Positions 39,094-49,441 of a stretch of 64,000 bases of DNA are shown in pieces. A program made the position numbers and the translations under genes. The notes beneath the pieces were generated by a model, which saw only the letters and a list, made by a program, of their open reading frames with translations, was not told where the DNA came from and ran no database searches. The stretch is from Denitrovibrio acetiphilus DSM 12809 (GTDB lineage: Bacteria > Chrysiogenota > Deferribacteres > Deferribacterales > Geovibrionaceae), in NCBI RefSeq assembly GCF_000025725.1, contig NC_013943.1, positions 372,001-436,000 on the forward strand, in the 5' to 3' direction. Position 1 is the first letter of the stretch. Each line of letters begins with the position of its first letter.

Positions 39094-41490
39094 ATGAAAA
39101 TTGTCATAGACGGAAGTTATATAGCATTCAGAACATATCATAAGTCCCCTCCGCTTACAAACTCCGCAGGGGTTCCGACATCAGTTATACACGGGGTTAT
39201 GCAGAGCATCATCACACTGATAAATAAATACGGACGAGAGAATATCGCTGTTGTTTTCGATGCAAAAGGTAAGAACCGCAGGCATGAAATTCATCCTGAA
39301 TATAAAGCCACCAGAGACGCCACACCGGAAGACCTCGGGTTGCAGTTTGGTATTATGGACGAATTGATCCCCTTGCTTGGTGTCGCTTATTATAAGGTCG
39401 ATGGCTATGAAGGCGATGATATCATGGCTACAATAGCAGCCCACACAAAAGATGATGTGGGGATGCTCACTAAAGATAAAGATATCTACCAGATAGTTGA
39501 TGACAGAGTAAAAATCTATGACTCCCAGAAGGGGGAGTTTTTCGGGCGGGATATGGTTATAGAGAAGTTTGGTGTGCCGCCTGAAAAGGTTCGTGAGCTT
39601 CTTGCTCTTGCCGGTGATACCGCGGATAATATACCCGGTGTCGCTGGGGTGGGTGTTAAGACCGCTGCAAAACTGCTGAACGAACACGGCAGTCTGGACG
39701 GAATATATGAGAATATTGAGTCTGTTAAAGGTAAACTCAAAGATAAGCTCATAGACAATAAAGACAGTGCTTACCTTAGTTATGACCTTGTGGGGCTTGA
39801 CATTCTGGAGAGCATCCCTGATGTCGAAATCGTTAAAGATGATAAGAAACTAAGCGAAAAACTAACTGAGCTGGAGCTAAAAACCATCCAGAGTAAATTA
39901 TTCGCAGATTCAGACAGCGAAGATGTTCAGCCGGATGTTAAGGCGGTTGAAGCTGGTGATGTCAGTGATGTACATACCGCTGTCTTTCTGGATGGGAAGA
40001 TATATGTGACTGACGGAGAAAAATATTGCGAATATGACGGGCATAACCTTAAAAGTGCTCAGTTTTTTTACGATATAAAAGGTATCTACAGACTTATAGG
40101 CGAAAGATATGAAGAGGCATATGATGTGTTTCTTATGAGCTGGCTGAATGATCCTGATTCCGGCGGAATAACAAAGAGCAAGGCAGAGAACATTGAGCAG
40201 TTCATAGGAAATATAGTTGTTCATGCGCAGGAAGAGAAGGACAAGCTGAAGGCAAACGGTTTGCTTGAGGTATACCTCGGTATGGAGCTGCCTGTAGCTT
40301 ATTGTCTCGGAAAGATGGAAAACAACGGCATCGGTTTTGACAAAGACGTTATGGCAAAGGTCGCCGATAAGCTTCAGGACGAAGTCGCGGAGATAAGTGA
40401 GAAGATCAAAACTTTTGTAGGCTATGACATAAACCTTAATTCTCCAAAACAGCTTCAGGTCTTTCTGTTTGAGGAACTTGGTGTTGAGGGGCTTAAAAAA
40501 ACTAAGACAGGTTTTTCTACTGATGAAGAATCTTTGCGTGCTATGATTCCGATGAACCCTCTTTATGCACATGTTCTGGAGGATATCCTTGTTTACAGAG
40601 AGCTTGCGAAACTACTTTCAACCTATGCTCTCCCCCTTAAGGACTATGTCCTTGCAGACGGTCGGATTCACTCCTCTTTCAGGCAGACGGGTACAGCAAC
40701 GGGCAGATTGTCATCTGTTAACCCGAACATGCAGAATATACCCATGAAAGGTAAATGGGGTGTGAAGCTTCGGGAAGCCTTTATACCGAGAGAGGGGTAC
40801 AGCTTTGTATCATTCGATTACTCGCAGATAGAGCTTAGGATACTGGCGCACCTGACAGGTGATGAGCACCTGAAAGAAGCTTATAGAAACAACGAAGATA
40901 TTCACACTAAAACTGCATCAGGCATATTCGGTGTTGCCCCCGAGAAGGTTGACAGTGGTATGCGCAGGCTGGCAAAGGCTGTGAATTTTGGTATACTGTA
41001 CGGGCTTTCTCCATTTGGTCTTTCCAGAGATACCGGTGTTTCCCAGAAGGAAGCCAAAAAGTTTATAGAAAAATATTTTGCTACCTACCCGAAAGTGAAG
41101 GGATTTATAGAAAAGATCGCAAAAGAGACAAAAGAGAAGGGGTATGCCGAAACACTTGCCGGCAGGAAACGTTTCATACGCGAGATACGCAGTAAAAACA
41201 GAACAGTTGCCATGCGGGGCGAGAGGATCGCAACAAATGTACCCATGCAGGGTTCGGCTGCTGATATCATAAAGCTTGCTATGGTTGAGTGTCAGGCTGT
41301 TTTGGACGATAAAGAGTATGACGCATTAGTTGTTTTGCAGGTGCATGACGAACTTGTGTTTGAAGTGCTTGATAAAGATATAGATGAGTTCAGCGATAGA
41401 GTGCGGTCCATAATGGAAGGTGTAATGGAGCTTGATGTGCCGCTGGTGGTGAACGGAGCAGCCGGGAAAAACCTTGGAGAATTGAAATAA
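39094..41490 (+). CDS. polA: DNA polymerase I, apparently without proofreading residues
   Basis: 798 residues. The 5'-nuclease (FLAP) domain fills about 1-260 (VVFDAKGKNRRHEIHPEYKA, GYEGDDIMATIA, LAGDTADNIPGVAGVGVKTA). The polymerase domain has motif A SFDYSQIELRILAHLTGDE, motif B RRLAKAVNFGILYGLSPFGL and motif C LQVHDELVFEV. The region between (about 285-390) is short and has no DxE exonuclease motif, so 3'-5' proofreading is probably lost; the family usually has 850-930 residues. TAATG links it to the next gene. Confidence 0.95.
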   Translation: MKIVIDGSYIAFRTYHKSPPLTNSAGVPTSVIHGVMQSIITLINKYGRENIAVVFDAKGKNRRHEIHPEYKATRDATPEDLGLQFGIMDELIPLLGVAYYKVDGYEGDDIMATIAAHTKDDVGMLTKDKDIYQIVDDRVKIYDSQKGEFFGRDMVIEKFGVPPEKVRELLALAGDTADNIPGVAGVGVKTAAKLLNEHGSLDGIYENIESVKGKLKDKLIDNKDSAYLSYDLVGLDILESIPDVEIVKDDKKLSEKLTELELKTIQSKLFADSDSEDVQPDVKAVEAGDVSDVHTAVFLDGKIYVTDGEKYCEYDGHNLKSAQFFYDIKGIYRLIGERYEEAYDVFLMSWLNDPDSGGITKSKAENIEQFIGNIVVHAQEEKDKLKANGLLEVYLGMELPVAYCLGKMENNGIGFDKDVMAKVADKLQDEVAEISEKIKTFVGYDINLNSPKQLQVFLFEELGVEGLKKTKTGFSTDEESLRAMIPMNPLYAHVLEDILVYRELAKLLSTYALPLKDYVLADGRIHSSFRQTGTATGRLSSVNPNMQNIPMKGKWGVKLREAFIPREGYSFVSFDYSQIELRILAHLTGDEHLKEAYRNNEDIHTKTASGIFGVAPEKVDSGMRRLAKAVNFGILYGLSPFGLSRDTGVSQKEAKKFIEKYFATYPKVKGFIEKIAKETKEKGYAETLAGRKRFIREIRSKNRTVAMRGERIATNVPMQGSAADIIKLAMVECQAVLDDKEYDALVVLQVHDELVFEVLDKDIDEFSDRVRSIMEGVMELDVPLVVNGAAGKNLGELK

Positions 41491-42542
41491 TGAACAAAGT
41501 CAATAACATGATCAAAGAGAACTCAGATCTGAAAGGTGAGCTTTCGGGGCTGATGGAGCTTGTTAAGGAGAATGAGGCGAAACATGCTGGATTCAAAGCT
41601 GTGGAATTCGCCTTTCTGCTTGCGGACAGCTTGAAAGAGGTTATAGAGAAACCCCTCAGATACCTTGAGGATATCTTTGGTGTGGACAGAGCTGTGCTTT
41701 TTATTAATGCTGATGAACTTGACTTTGACAGAGAAGAGAATAACTTAGGTTACAGAATATATTTTATGCCGGAAGGGGTGTTTAAAACGTTTTTTCTGGA
41801 GAAGAGACCCTATAACTCGGACAATGCGCTTAATCTTATAAGCGAGTTTAACGTTTATGAGGATATGGGGTCATATATTTTCGCCCCGCTTGTGCAGAAT
41901 GATAAGATAATAGGCAGTATAAACCTCTACAGCAGGGATGAGTCAAAGTTCGGGGGAGAGGTTGCTACAAATTTTATTAAAGACCTTGCATCCATAGCTT
42001 CTGTTTCAATGCAGAAGCTTTATAATACAGAGCTGATATACAGGCAGACGAGAACCGACTTTATGACCGGAGCGTATAACAAACTTGCTATGGGTGAGTT
42101 TCTTGAGCGGTTCATGGCAAAGTATAAGCGGCATGATCAGGGGTTTATTTTTATCCTTATGGATATTGATAATTTTAAACAGATAAACGATTCCGCAGGT
42201 CACCTAACAGGCGATACGATCATTAAAGAGATAAGCGATGAAATCGCCGAAGGACTTCGTTCAAGCGACATTTTGGGAAGGTTCGGTGGTGATGAGTTCT
42301 TTATGATTGTCCCTTATGCGAACATTGATAATGTCTTTGTTCTGGTGGAGCGACTCCAGGATATAGGCAAGCAAGTCTTTGGCGCCTATGGGTTCGGGGA
42401 TGTTGCAAGTCTTTCCGGCGGCGTTGTTTCCGTGCCGGGGGACATCTCCAAAGATGACACCACAGAGGACATTGTCCGTCTGGCGGACGGAAGACTTTAT
42501 CACAGCAAAAAGAATGGGAAAGGATTTTTCACAGGTGTATAG
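41490..42542 (+). CDS. GAF-like (DUF484-type) sensor with diguanylate cyclase domain
   Basis: 350 residues, soluble. A short N-terminal coiled coil (1-35) leads to a GAF/DUF484-like domain (about 36-170; SYIFAPLVQNDKIIGSINLY). The GGDEF domain is about 180-348: TDFMTGAYNKLAMGEF, MDIDNFKQINDSAGHLTGDT and the loop GRFGGDEFFMIVP. RSSD five residues before it gives an RxxD site. The ligand sensed is unknown. It overlaps polA by 1 nt and abuts hisD, so it is probably co-transcribed with both. Confidence 0.9.
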   Translation: MNKVNNMIKENSDLKGELSGLMELVKENEAKHAGFKAVEFAFLLADSLKEVIEKPLRYLEDIFGVDRAVLFINADELDFDREENNLGYRIYFMPEGVFKTFFLEKRPYNSDNALNLISEFNVYEDMGSYIFAPLVQNDKIIGSINLYSRDESKFGGEVATNFIKDLASIASVSMQKLYNTELIYRQTRTDFMTGAYNKLAMGEFLERFMAKYKRHDQGFIFILMDIDNFKQINDSAGHLTGDTIIKEISDEIAEGLRSSDILGRFGGDEFFMIVPYANIDNVFVLVERLQDIGKQVFGAYGFGDVASLSGGVVSVPGDISKDDTTEDIVRLADGRLYHSKKNGKGFFTGV

Positions 42543-43817
42543 ATGATTATTAGAAAAGATGACAAAAGACTTCAGGATATTTTGAAAAGAGGCGAGATTA
42601 TGGAGGGTGAATACCTTCATACTGTGCTGGACATAATAGCAGATGTCAGAACCAGAGGGGATGAGAGCCTCGCTGAGCTGACACTCCGGTTTGACGGATA
42701 TGATATGCTGAAAGGCGGCATTGAGATCAGCAAACGGGAGATGAAGGACGCATGGGAAGCCCTTGACGACAGGCTGAAGCTTGCTCTTGAAAACGCAAAA
42801 GCAAATGTGATCTCTTTCCATGAGAAGCAACTGGAAAATACATGGATTTATGAGAAAACACCCGGTACTTTTCTGGGGCAGAAGGTTACGGCGCTTGAGT
42901 CTGTGGGGGTCTATGTCCCTGGCGGGAAAGCTGTTTATCCTTCGTCTGTCCTGATGAACGTTCTTCCTGCTAAGGTTGCAGGTGTGGAGGAGATCGTTAT
43001 GGTTACGCCTGCTACAGGCGGCAAAGTCAACCCTGTTGTGCTGGCTGCGGCTTATCTTGCCGGAGTGGATAGAGGGTTTCGTATCGGAGGTGCGCAGGCT
43101 ATCGCTGCACTTGCGTATGGAACAGCAAGCGTACCGAGAGTTAATAAGATCGTAGGGCCGGGGAATATATATGTCGCACTGGCGAAGAAGATGGTTTTCG
43201 GTCAGGTTGATATCGATATGATAGCGGGACCGAGCGAGATTCTTATTGTGGCAGATAGTTCGGCAGACCCCGACCATGTGGCAGCAGACATGCTTTCTCA
43301 GGCGGAACACGACGAACTTGCCTCAGCGATAGTGGTAACTGACGATTTGGAGCTTGCAAAAGAGATAGAAAGTTCCGTTTACGCACAGCTTGAGGAACTT
43401 CCGAAGAGAGAAATAGCAAAGAAATCAATAGAGAAATACGGTGCTATAATCGTTACAGATGACCTTAACGAAGCGGCGGATATTACAAACAATATAGCTG
43501 TTGAGCACCTTGAGCTTTGCGTTGCTAACCCTATGGAATATATGCTGAAAATACGCAATGCAGGGGCGATATTCTTAGGAGCAAATTCACCGGAGCCTGT
43601 CGGCGATTATTATGCAGGCCCTAACCATGTGCTCCCAACCGGCGGTACAGCAAAGTTTTTCTCTCCGCTCGGTACTTATGACTTTCAGAAAAAATCCAGT
43701 ATTATCTACTATTCAAGAGAACAGCTTATTGCTGATATGCCGGATATAAGGGTGCTTGCGGAATCAGAAGAGCTGATTGCCCACAGAAATTCTGTAATAA
43801 TAAGAACTGAAGATTGA
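42543..43817 (+). CDS. hisD: Histidinol dehydrogenase
   Basis: 424 residues; oxidises L-histidinol to L-histidine in two NAD+-dependent steps. GVYVPGGKAVYPSSVLMNVL, GAQAIAALAYGTASVPRVNK, AGPSEILIVAD, DMLSQAEHDELASAIVVT, and the C-terminal GPNHVLPTGGTAKFFSPLGT region hold the zinc and catalytic histidines. It directly abuts the diguanylate cyclase gene; no other his genes lie nearby. Confidence 0.97.
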   Translation: MIIRKDDKRLQDILKRGEIMEGEYLHTVLDIIADVRTRGDESLAELTLRFDGYDMLKGGIEISKREMKDAWEALDDRLKLALENAKANVISFHEKQLENTWIYEKTPGTFLGQKVTALESVGVYVPGGKAVYPSSVLMNVLPAKVAGVEEIVMVTPATGGKVNPVVLAAAYLAGVDRGFRIGGAQAIAALAYGTASVPRVNKIVGPGNIYVALAKKMVFGQVDIDMIAGPSEILIVADSSADPDHVAADMLSQAEHDELASAIVVTDDLELAKEIESSVYAQLEELPKREIAKKSIEKYGAIIVTDDLNEAADITNNIAVEHLELCVANPMEYMLKIRNAGAIFLGANSPEPVGDYYAGPNHVLPTGGTAKFFSPLGTYDFQKKSSIIYYSREQLIADMPDIRVLAESEELIAHRNSVIIRTED

Positions 43818-43852
43818 CATGGACAACAAAGCATCGCATAAGAAAAAGTATA

Positions 43853-44254
43853 CTAAAGGATTCTATAGGATTGCTTGTCTTGTCCGTTATGTTTAAGCCG
43901 GAGATAGAGGAAGTAAATAATAATAACAGAAATTGTGGCTCCTGCGGTCAGGAGCTGGTTTTTTGTCATTGAGTCAGAAATTACAGCAGTCAACAGCATA
44001 AGTATGAGGGGAACTATGTATACTACAAAGAGTGATTTGTAGAAGCTGTTTTTTTCGATGCCTATTTCTACTACATCTCCAGTTTTCAGATTTGCAGAGT
44101 CTTTGAATTTGAGCTTTATATTTGTGTCGTCAGTGAGCGTGCATGAACTCTTTTCACCGCATGCGGCACACGCGCTCCCCCGTGCGACCTCAACAGTGGC
44201 AGTTCCTGCTTCATCAACATCCAGCACTACAGCTTTGTGTTTCAGAAGTTCCAT
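43853..44254 (-). CDS. RseC/MucC-family membrane protein
   Basis: 133 residues. A small N-terminal domain with CAACGEKSSC (CxxCx5C, the family's cysteine cluster), then two membrane segments (about 73-90 and 97-118). RseC proteins act in SoxR reduction or sigma-E control in proteobacteria, and many are linked to Rnf electron transport; the role here is unknown. Its start abuts the stop of the FapA-like gene (shared base at 44254). A possible 25-codon frame after hisD on the other strand overlaps it and is not called. Confidence 0.88.
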   Translation of the reverse strand: MELLKHKAVVLDVDEAGTATVEVARGSACAACGEKSSCTLTDDTNIKLKFKDSANLKTGDVVEIGIEKNSFYKSLFVVYIVPLILMLLTAVISDSMTKNQLLTAGATISVIIIYFLYLRLKHNGQDKQSYRIL

Positions 44255-45822
44255 CAGTTTCGCCCTTTTTTGAGTCCAGTCCCAGGTGCGGCATCGGGTT
44301 TCAGCATCACGACATTACCTGAACTTTTATCAAACACGAATTTGCCCCCTTCGCATTTGAGCGGAACAATATATTCAGTATTGTATATTACAACCTTTAT
44401 CCCTTCGTTTACCTCTTTTGTTGCAAGGACATAAGGCATAGTGTGCATAGAATCTTTTATAAGGTTTTCGATTTCGCTGTCGATAATCTCGTATTTGTCA
44501 TACAGTATTTTTCTGTTTGATATTATGCTCTTGAGCTGTTGCTTATGTTTGATATCCGGTGTTTTTTTTGCCAGTGAGCGGATTATGCTGTCTGTTTCTT
44601 TCAGTTTGTTCTCAATGTTGTTTTTTCGGTCTATCAGTTTTTCTATGTGTTCATTGAGAGAGTGTTTCACACCAACATGAAGCGGGAAAGCGCTGCTGTT
44701 TTTGAAGCCTATCTTTTTTGCTTCGATACTGCTGAAAGCGTATAGCTCACCGCCGTTTATGACTCCGTCACCTGATAGTGCAAGAATTTCTCCTTCGCAG
44801 AATACCTTTGAGTTGTAGCAGTAATTTTTGATAATGACTGCTGTCCCTGCATAAACTGTTGCACCTTCTATAAAATTTGCTGTTACGGTTTTCCCTGCTT
44901 TGGTGACTCCGCTTCCGGTGGAAAAAATACCGGTGCGTACGCTTATGTCCTCCTCAGCTATAAGTGTTGCGTCCCTTGCTACACCCCAGATAACAATATT
45001 TTTTGCTTTAACTTCAAATCCGCTGAGAACATCACCAGATATGCGCACTGTCCCGAGGAAATCTATATTCCCTTCAGAATAGTCGACGTCCCCTTTGACA
45101 GAATATACAGGGTTTACGTTGAGGCGGTTGTTTCTGAATGTCACGTGACCGGCAATGTCTGAGTAGTAAAGCCCCTGCTCTTCTTTATAAGCCACTCCGT
45201 CGCCTTTGTGGATAGCTATCTTTTTCCCTTTTTTAGCCGGAATCTTTTCACCCCGGACTTTTTTGCCGTCAATACCATCAGTCTCTTTATGATATCTCAG
45301 GAGAACATCGCCTTTCTCAACCATAATGATATTATTTATATCCTTGAAATCCACACTGCCGTCAGCAAGAACTTTCGGTTTTTTATCCTCTATATCAAAA
45401 TAAAGATCATAGGTTGCGTCAGTTCCGTCTTCTTTGGAAATGCCGTTTGCGATTATCTCCTGATAGACTATATTTCCGTCAGAGTAATCCTGAAAACATT
45501 TTTTGAAAGCTTCCCAGTCTATGGTGTCGGTATCCAGTTTTTTTTCATCTAAGATAAATTCTTCCACCGACGCTTTATCGATCGGTTCGCCGTTATTCAG
45601 AGGTGGGAAGAGGCTGAGGCGTGCGGTCATTCCAGAATCCATTATGTCAAGGGAGATCCCTGCGGGCTTATCAATGAAGGTTTCAATGGTTATGACTGCG
45701 CATCCGTCCTCTTCGCAGTTGACTTCAAAGTCTTCACGGCTAAGGTCGTAAGCCTGTTCAATAAGCTTATGCAGCCGGTAATGTTCGATTTTTCTTGTGG
45801 TGTATAGTTTGCGTTCACTCAT
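44254..45822 (-). CDS. FapA/DUF342-family protein
   Basis: 522 residues. The N-terminal third (about 1-150) is a mixed domain; the middle (about 160-390) is a repetitive beta-helical stretch typical of DUF342/FapA (GDVLLRYHKETDGIDGKKVR; GDVLSGFEVKAKNIVIWGVA). A charged coiled coil follows (IEKLIDRKNNIENKLKETDS), then a small C-terminal domain. FapA-like proteins are linked to flagellar polarity or cell-surface assembly. It overlaps the upstream membrane gene by 8 nt and the downstream RseC-like gene by 1 nt. Confidence 0.88.
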   Translation of the reverse strand: MSERKLYTTRKIEHYRLHKLIEQAYDLSREDFEVNCEEDGCAVITIETFIDKPAGISLDIMDSGMTARLSLFPPLNNGEPIDKASVEEFILDEKKLDTDTIDWEAFKKCFQDYSDGNIVYQEIIANGISKEDGTDATYDLYFDIEDKKPKVLADGSVDFKDINNIIMVEKGDVLLRYHKETDGIDGKKVRGEKIPAKKGKKIAIHKGDGVAYKEEQGLYYSDIAGHVTFRNNRLNVNPVYSVKGDVDYSEGNIDFLGTVRISGDVLSGFEVKAKNIVIWGVARDATLIAEEDISVRTGIFSTGSGVTKAGKTVTANFIEGATVYAGTAVIIKNYCYNSKVFCEGEILALSGDGVINGGELYAFSSIEAKKIGFKNSSAFPLHVGVKHSLNEHIEKLIDRKNNIENKLKETDSIIRSLAKKTPDIKHKQQLKSIISNRKILYDKYEIIDSEIENLIKDSMHTMPYVLATKEVNEGIKVVIYNTEYIVPLKCEGGKFVFDKSSGNVVMLKPDAAPGTGLKKGRN

Positions 45823-47095
45823 CTTCTTTTAATCTGGAGAGTCCGTCCAGCAGTTTTCTTGCCCGCTCATGTCCTTCATTCAGATCCAGACAGATTCGGA
45901 GCTGTATTTTTGCACTGGAAACATATCCTGTAAGAGCAAGGGTTTCTGCAAACATGTATCTGAACTCTGCATCATCAGGTTTCATCACAGATGCGGCAGC
46001 AAAGTGCCTTTTGGCTCTTTCGGGGTCTTTGTCCGTGAGAAGCTGCATCCCTCGGCTGTAAAGCTCCTGTGCGTCTTTATCCTGTGAGTATGGTTTGATA
46101 GTGGTGAAAAGTTCATTGTACAGACCTGTTTCTCCCGGAGTTATTGACAATACGGTTATTTCACCTGAGAGATTATTGTCATTAAAGACGTGAGCTACAG
46201 TGTTGTCACCGTTACTTTTTTCCATGTACAGGCTTAGTGAGCCGACATTGACATCATTATATTCTTTAACATCTAGGCTTGTCAGTGACTTACGGAGGAA
46301 GAGCGGTATGAGTCCTATCTTTTCGTGAAAGAAAAAGTCTGAAAATTGTTTTGCATTTTCGTAGCCCAATATACGCATTCTTTTATAAACCGGCTCAAGT
46401 GACGAATTATTATTCATAATTATATAGCCGAAGTCAGGGTTGTGAAAGGTCACAGATGTACGGTCACCATCAGAATCCACTGAAGACAGGCTGAAATTCT
46501 GCGGAATGACTATGTTGAAATTAAATGGGAGGGGGTCGAATTCGGCAGTATAAGGCTTCTCTTCGAAACGGTAAGTATTATACGAAGGAAAGTTGTTCCA
46601 GCTGTTTTTTGCCCACAGCGCAAGGTATGCAGCCGTGACAAGTGTCAGAAACCAAAAGAAGAATATGAATATTCCGGCAAGACCGCGTTTAAATTCAAAC
46701 CTTACCCGGAATTGCCTTTGATTAAGATATAAAATAACAAAAGCGAGAAAAAGTATGCCGGCAATAATTTTCCATTTATAAGGGTACACACCGAACAGAA
46801 AAATCCTCATTATCAGCCCTGTATAGCACAGAGCAAGTGCCATGACTGTTATGTACCGGCTGAAAACAAAGCCTTTTAAGAGGAGATAGCCGGACTGAAG
46901 CAGCAGAAACGAAAATATGGCTACGATGATAAAATTAGCGACGGCAAATATTCTGCTTGCAGGATCGAAGAGCATCTCCGGAGCCAGAGCGTAACGCATC
47001 CCTGTATCCACAGCAAAAAGAAGCCCCGCAAGCATCACAAGTGGACCCAGCACAGTGAATCCCGGTACTTTTTTAATTGAAGAATAGTATGACAT
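45815..47095 (-). CDS. Membrane protein with C-terminal TPR-like region, function unknown
   Basis: 426 residues. Five predicted membrane segments (about 14-30, 47-66, 72-96, 103-122, 138-160), then a periplasmic-type domain (FEEKPYTAEFDPLPFNFNIV, VTFHNPDFGYIIMNNN) and C-terminal TPR-like helices (DPERAKRHFAAASVMKPDDA; SSAKIQLRICLDLNEGHERA). I do not recognise a named family. It overlaps the FapA-like gene, so the two are probably made together. Confidence 0.8.
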   Translation of the reverse strand: MSYYSSIKKVPGFTVLGPLVMLAGLLFAVDTGMRYALAPEMLFDPASRIFAVANFIIVAIFSFLLLQSGYLLLKGFVFSRYITVMALALCYTGLIMRIFLFGVYPYKWKIIAGILFLAFVILYLNQRQFRVRFEFKRGLAGIFIFFFWFLTLVTAAYLALWAKNSWNNFPSYNTYRFEEKPYTAEFDPLPFNFNIVIPQNFSLSSVDSDGDRTSVTFHNPDFGYIIMNNNSSLEPVYKRMRILGYENAKQFSDFFFHEKIGLIPLFLRKSLTSLDVKEYNDVNVGSLSLYMEKSNGDNTVAHVFNDNNLSGEITVLSITPGETGLYNELFTTIKPYSQDKDAQELYSRGMQLLTDKDPERAKRHFAAASVMKPDDAEFRYMFAETLALTGYVSSAKIQLRICLDLNEGHERARKLLDGLSRLKEDE

Positions 47096-47134
47096 AAGTC
47101 ATTTTATCAAATGGATAAATTTTTGCAAAGCAGT

Positions 47135-47608
47135 TTAATGTACTGAGATATCATTAAGCCGTTTTTGCCACTTCTTTTTCTTAGGGCGCAGGGTGAGCAG
47201 GTGCACAAATGAAATGACAAAAAACAGGTAGAAGAACTTCAGGTTTGCACTTGTCAGATAAATAACTAATCCGAATATAGTAATTGCTTCAGACATTGTC
47301 ATGTTTGCTATTTCTGCGTACAGCAGTCTTTTCCCAAGCTTTCCGAAGTCCAGACAGCCGCGTATGAAAAGTGCCTCAATAGCGTATGTCAGTGGAAAGA
47401 AGACTATGGTCAGTATCATGAAGACAAGCCCCATGGATTTCATGGTTTCAAAGTTCAGAAAGTGAAAGATACCCCAGTTAAAAGATTCTGCCATCGCAAC
47501 GAAAAGAGGATATATAAATATGCCGTACACCATTGTGCGGTGCAGTTTCTCTGCCAGTTCAAAAGTTGTCTGAAATTTTGTTTTCTCATCCATAGGTGAA
47601 ATATACAT
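47135..47608 (-). CDS. Small integral membrane protein, function unknown
   Basis: 157 residues with about four hydrophobic segments (about 29-50, 59-80, 98-120, 124-142) and a basic C-terminus (LRPKKKKWQKRLNDISVH). No named family recognised. The start could be ATG 47608 or ATG 47593 (MDEKTKFQTTFELAEKLHRT); neither has a clear RBS. It lies upstream of the TPR membrane gene on the same strand with a 39-bp gap. Confidence 0.72.
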   Translation of the reverse strand: MYISPMDEKTKFQTTFELAEKLHRTMVYGIFIYPLFVAMAESFNWGIFHFLNFETMKSMGLVFMILTIVFFPLTYAIEALFIRGCLDFGKLGKRLLYAEIANMTMSEAITIFGLVIYLTSANLKFFYLFFVISFVHLLTLRPKKKKWQKRLNDISVH

Positions 47609-47699
47609 AAAAGTTTCGATAATATAAAGCTTGAAATTAAAGTCATTTATTCAGTACTCAGAAATTGTCTTCAAATTACGTTAAACAGTTAATTTCCTT

Positions 47700-47728
47700 T
47701 TGATAAAAAATTCCGAGTGTGGTAGATT
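47700..47728 (+). promoter_or_regulatory. Probable ilvD promoter
   Basis: TTGATA (47700-47705), 17-bp spacer, TAGATT (47723-47728). It lies in the divergent spacer between the small membrane gene and ilvD, 46 bp before the ilvD start. The -10 is the same as that before rpsL. Confidence 0.6.
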
Positions 47729-47773
47729 ATCAGACTTTACATTTTTAAGTGAGAATAAACAGGAGCGCATCAC

Positions 47774-49441
47774 ATGAGAAGCGATAGGGTTAAAGAGGGG
47801 CTTGACAGAGCTCCCGCAAGATCTTTGATGTATGGAACAGGTGTTCCGGAAAGCAGCATGAAAAGAGCGCATATCGGTATCTGCTCCAGTTTTACAGATC
47901 TCATCCCCGGCCACACAGGCATGAGGGAGCTTGAAAGATTTATCGAGAAAGGTGTACACACAGGCGGCGGACACGCATTTATTTTCAGCGTGCCTGGCCT
48001 TTGCGACGGTATTGCTATGGGGCACAAAGGGATGCACTATTCCCTCCCGTCAAGAGACGCCATCGCCGACATGATAGAATGTGTTGTGGAAGCGCACGCC
48101 CTTGACGGTGTGGTTTTTCTCAGCAACTGCGACAAGATCACTCCCGGGATGCTCATGGCGGCAGCCAGGCTGGATGTTCCTGCTATATCTGTTACCGCTG
48201 GTCCTATGCAGAGCGGTGTTTACCGTATGCAGAGACGCTCATTTGTCAGAGATACATTTGAGGCTATGGCAAAATGCCGTAAAGGTGAGATTGACGAACA
48301 GGAGATGTCCAACCTTGAGCAGTGTTCATGTCCGGGGCAGGGTGCCTGCCAGGGGCTTTACACAGCGAACACTATGGCATGCCTTACAGAAGCAATGGGG
48401 ATGTCGCTGCCGGGCTGCGGAACAGGGCTTGCAGGTTCTGCTAAAAAGAAACGCATAGCTTTTGATTCCGGTGTTGCTATCTGTCAGCTTGTTGAAAAGG
48501 GCATTACAGCCAGACAGATAATGAACGAAAAAGCATTCAGAAACGCCGTGATCATGGATATGGCACTTGGCGGTTCTACAAATACATGTCTTCACCTCCC
48601 TGCTATAGCATATGAGGCACAGGTTCCTTTCAGCCTTGAGCTGTTCGATGAACTCAGCAAGACAACACCGCACATTACAAATGTCCGTCCGGGCGGGGAA
48701 TTCTTTATGGAAGACCTCGACTATTCCGGCGGTATACCAGGCTTTCAGCAGAGGCTTATCGATATGCTGGAAGACAATATTACAGTTTCAGGTCGTACAG
48801 TTAAAGAGATAGCGAAATCAGCCGTCATCTATGACGAGGATGTCATTCGTCCTGTCAGCAACCCATTTCACAAACAGGGCGGTATAGCCGTTCTTCGTGG
48901 TAATGTTGCAGAGGACGGATGCGTTGTTAAACAGGCGGCTGTTAATGACGACATGCATGTTTTCACTGGCAAAGCTATCTGTTTCGACAGCGAAGAAGAG
49001 TCTATGGAAGCCATCAAGTCCGGCAAGATCGAAGACGGAATGGTGGTTGTTATAAGATATGAAGGTCCCAAGGGCGGTCCCGGTATGAGGGAGATGCTCG
49101 CTCCGACAGCAGAGATAATGGGCAGAGGGCTGTTTCATGTAGCTCTCATTACAGATGGCCGTTTCTCCGGCGGAACAAGAGGGCCATGCATAGGTCACAT
49201 TTCACCAGAAGCAGCAGAAGGGGGCACGATTGCTCTGATTAAAGATGGCGACGATATCGCTATTAACATCCCTGAGCGCTCCATTCAGCTTAATGTTGGT
49301 GAGGAAGAGCTGGAAAAGAGAAGATCAGCATGGGTTAAACCTAAGCCGAAATTCACAAAAGGGTATCTGGCTAAATACGCCACCCGTGTTTCCAGCGCAG
49401 CACAAGGTGCTATATTTAAGACTGAAGATTTCTTTAGCTAA
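47774..49441 (+). CDS. ilvD: Dihydroxy-acid dehydratase
   Basis: 555 residues; an iron-sulfur enzyme that dehydrates dihydroxy-acids to the keto acids of valine and isoleucine. [40 protein letters not shown], and [20 protein letters not shown] are the cluster and active-site blocks. AACAGGAGCGCATCAC precedes ATG. The last 15 or so codons ([15 protein letters not shown]) are repeated in altered form 180 bp downstream. Confidence 0.97.
   Translation: MRSDRVKEGLDRAPARSLMYGTGVPESSMKRAHIGICSSFTDLIPGHTGMRELERFIEKGVHTGGGHAFIFSVPGLCDGIAMGHKGMHYSLPSRDAIADMIECVVEAHALDGVVFLSNCDKITPGMLMAAARLDVPAISVTAGPMQSGVYRMQRRSFVRDTFEAMAKCRKGEIDEQEMSNLEQCSCPGQGACQGLYTANTMACLTEAMGMSLPGCGTGLAGSAKKKRIAFDSGVAICQLVEKGITARQIMNEKAFRNAVIMDMALGGSTNTCLHLPAIAYEAQVPFSLELFDELSKTTPHITNVRPGGEFFMEDLDYSGGIPGFQQRLIDMLEDNITVSGRTVKEIAKSAVIYDEDVIRPVSNPFHKQGGIAVLRGNVAEDGCVVKQAAVNDDMHVFTGKAICFDSEEESMEAIKSGKIEDGMVVVIRYEGPKGGPGMREMLAPTAEIMGRGLFHVALITDGRFSGGTRGPCIGHISPEAAEGGTIALIKDGDDIAINIPERSIQLNVGEEELEKRRSAWVKPKPKFTKGYLAKYATRVSSAAQGAIFKTEDFFS

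Noticed and set aside
43836-43913. 25-codon frame (MDNKASHKKKYTKGFYRIAC...) after hisD
   Set aside because: No RBS; it overlaps the convergent RseC-like gene, and the composition is not informative.
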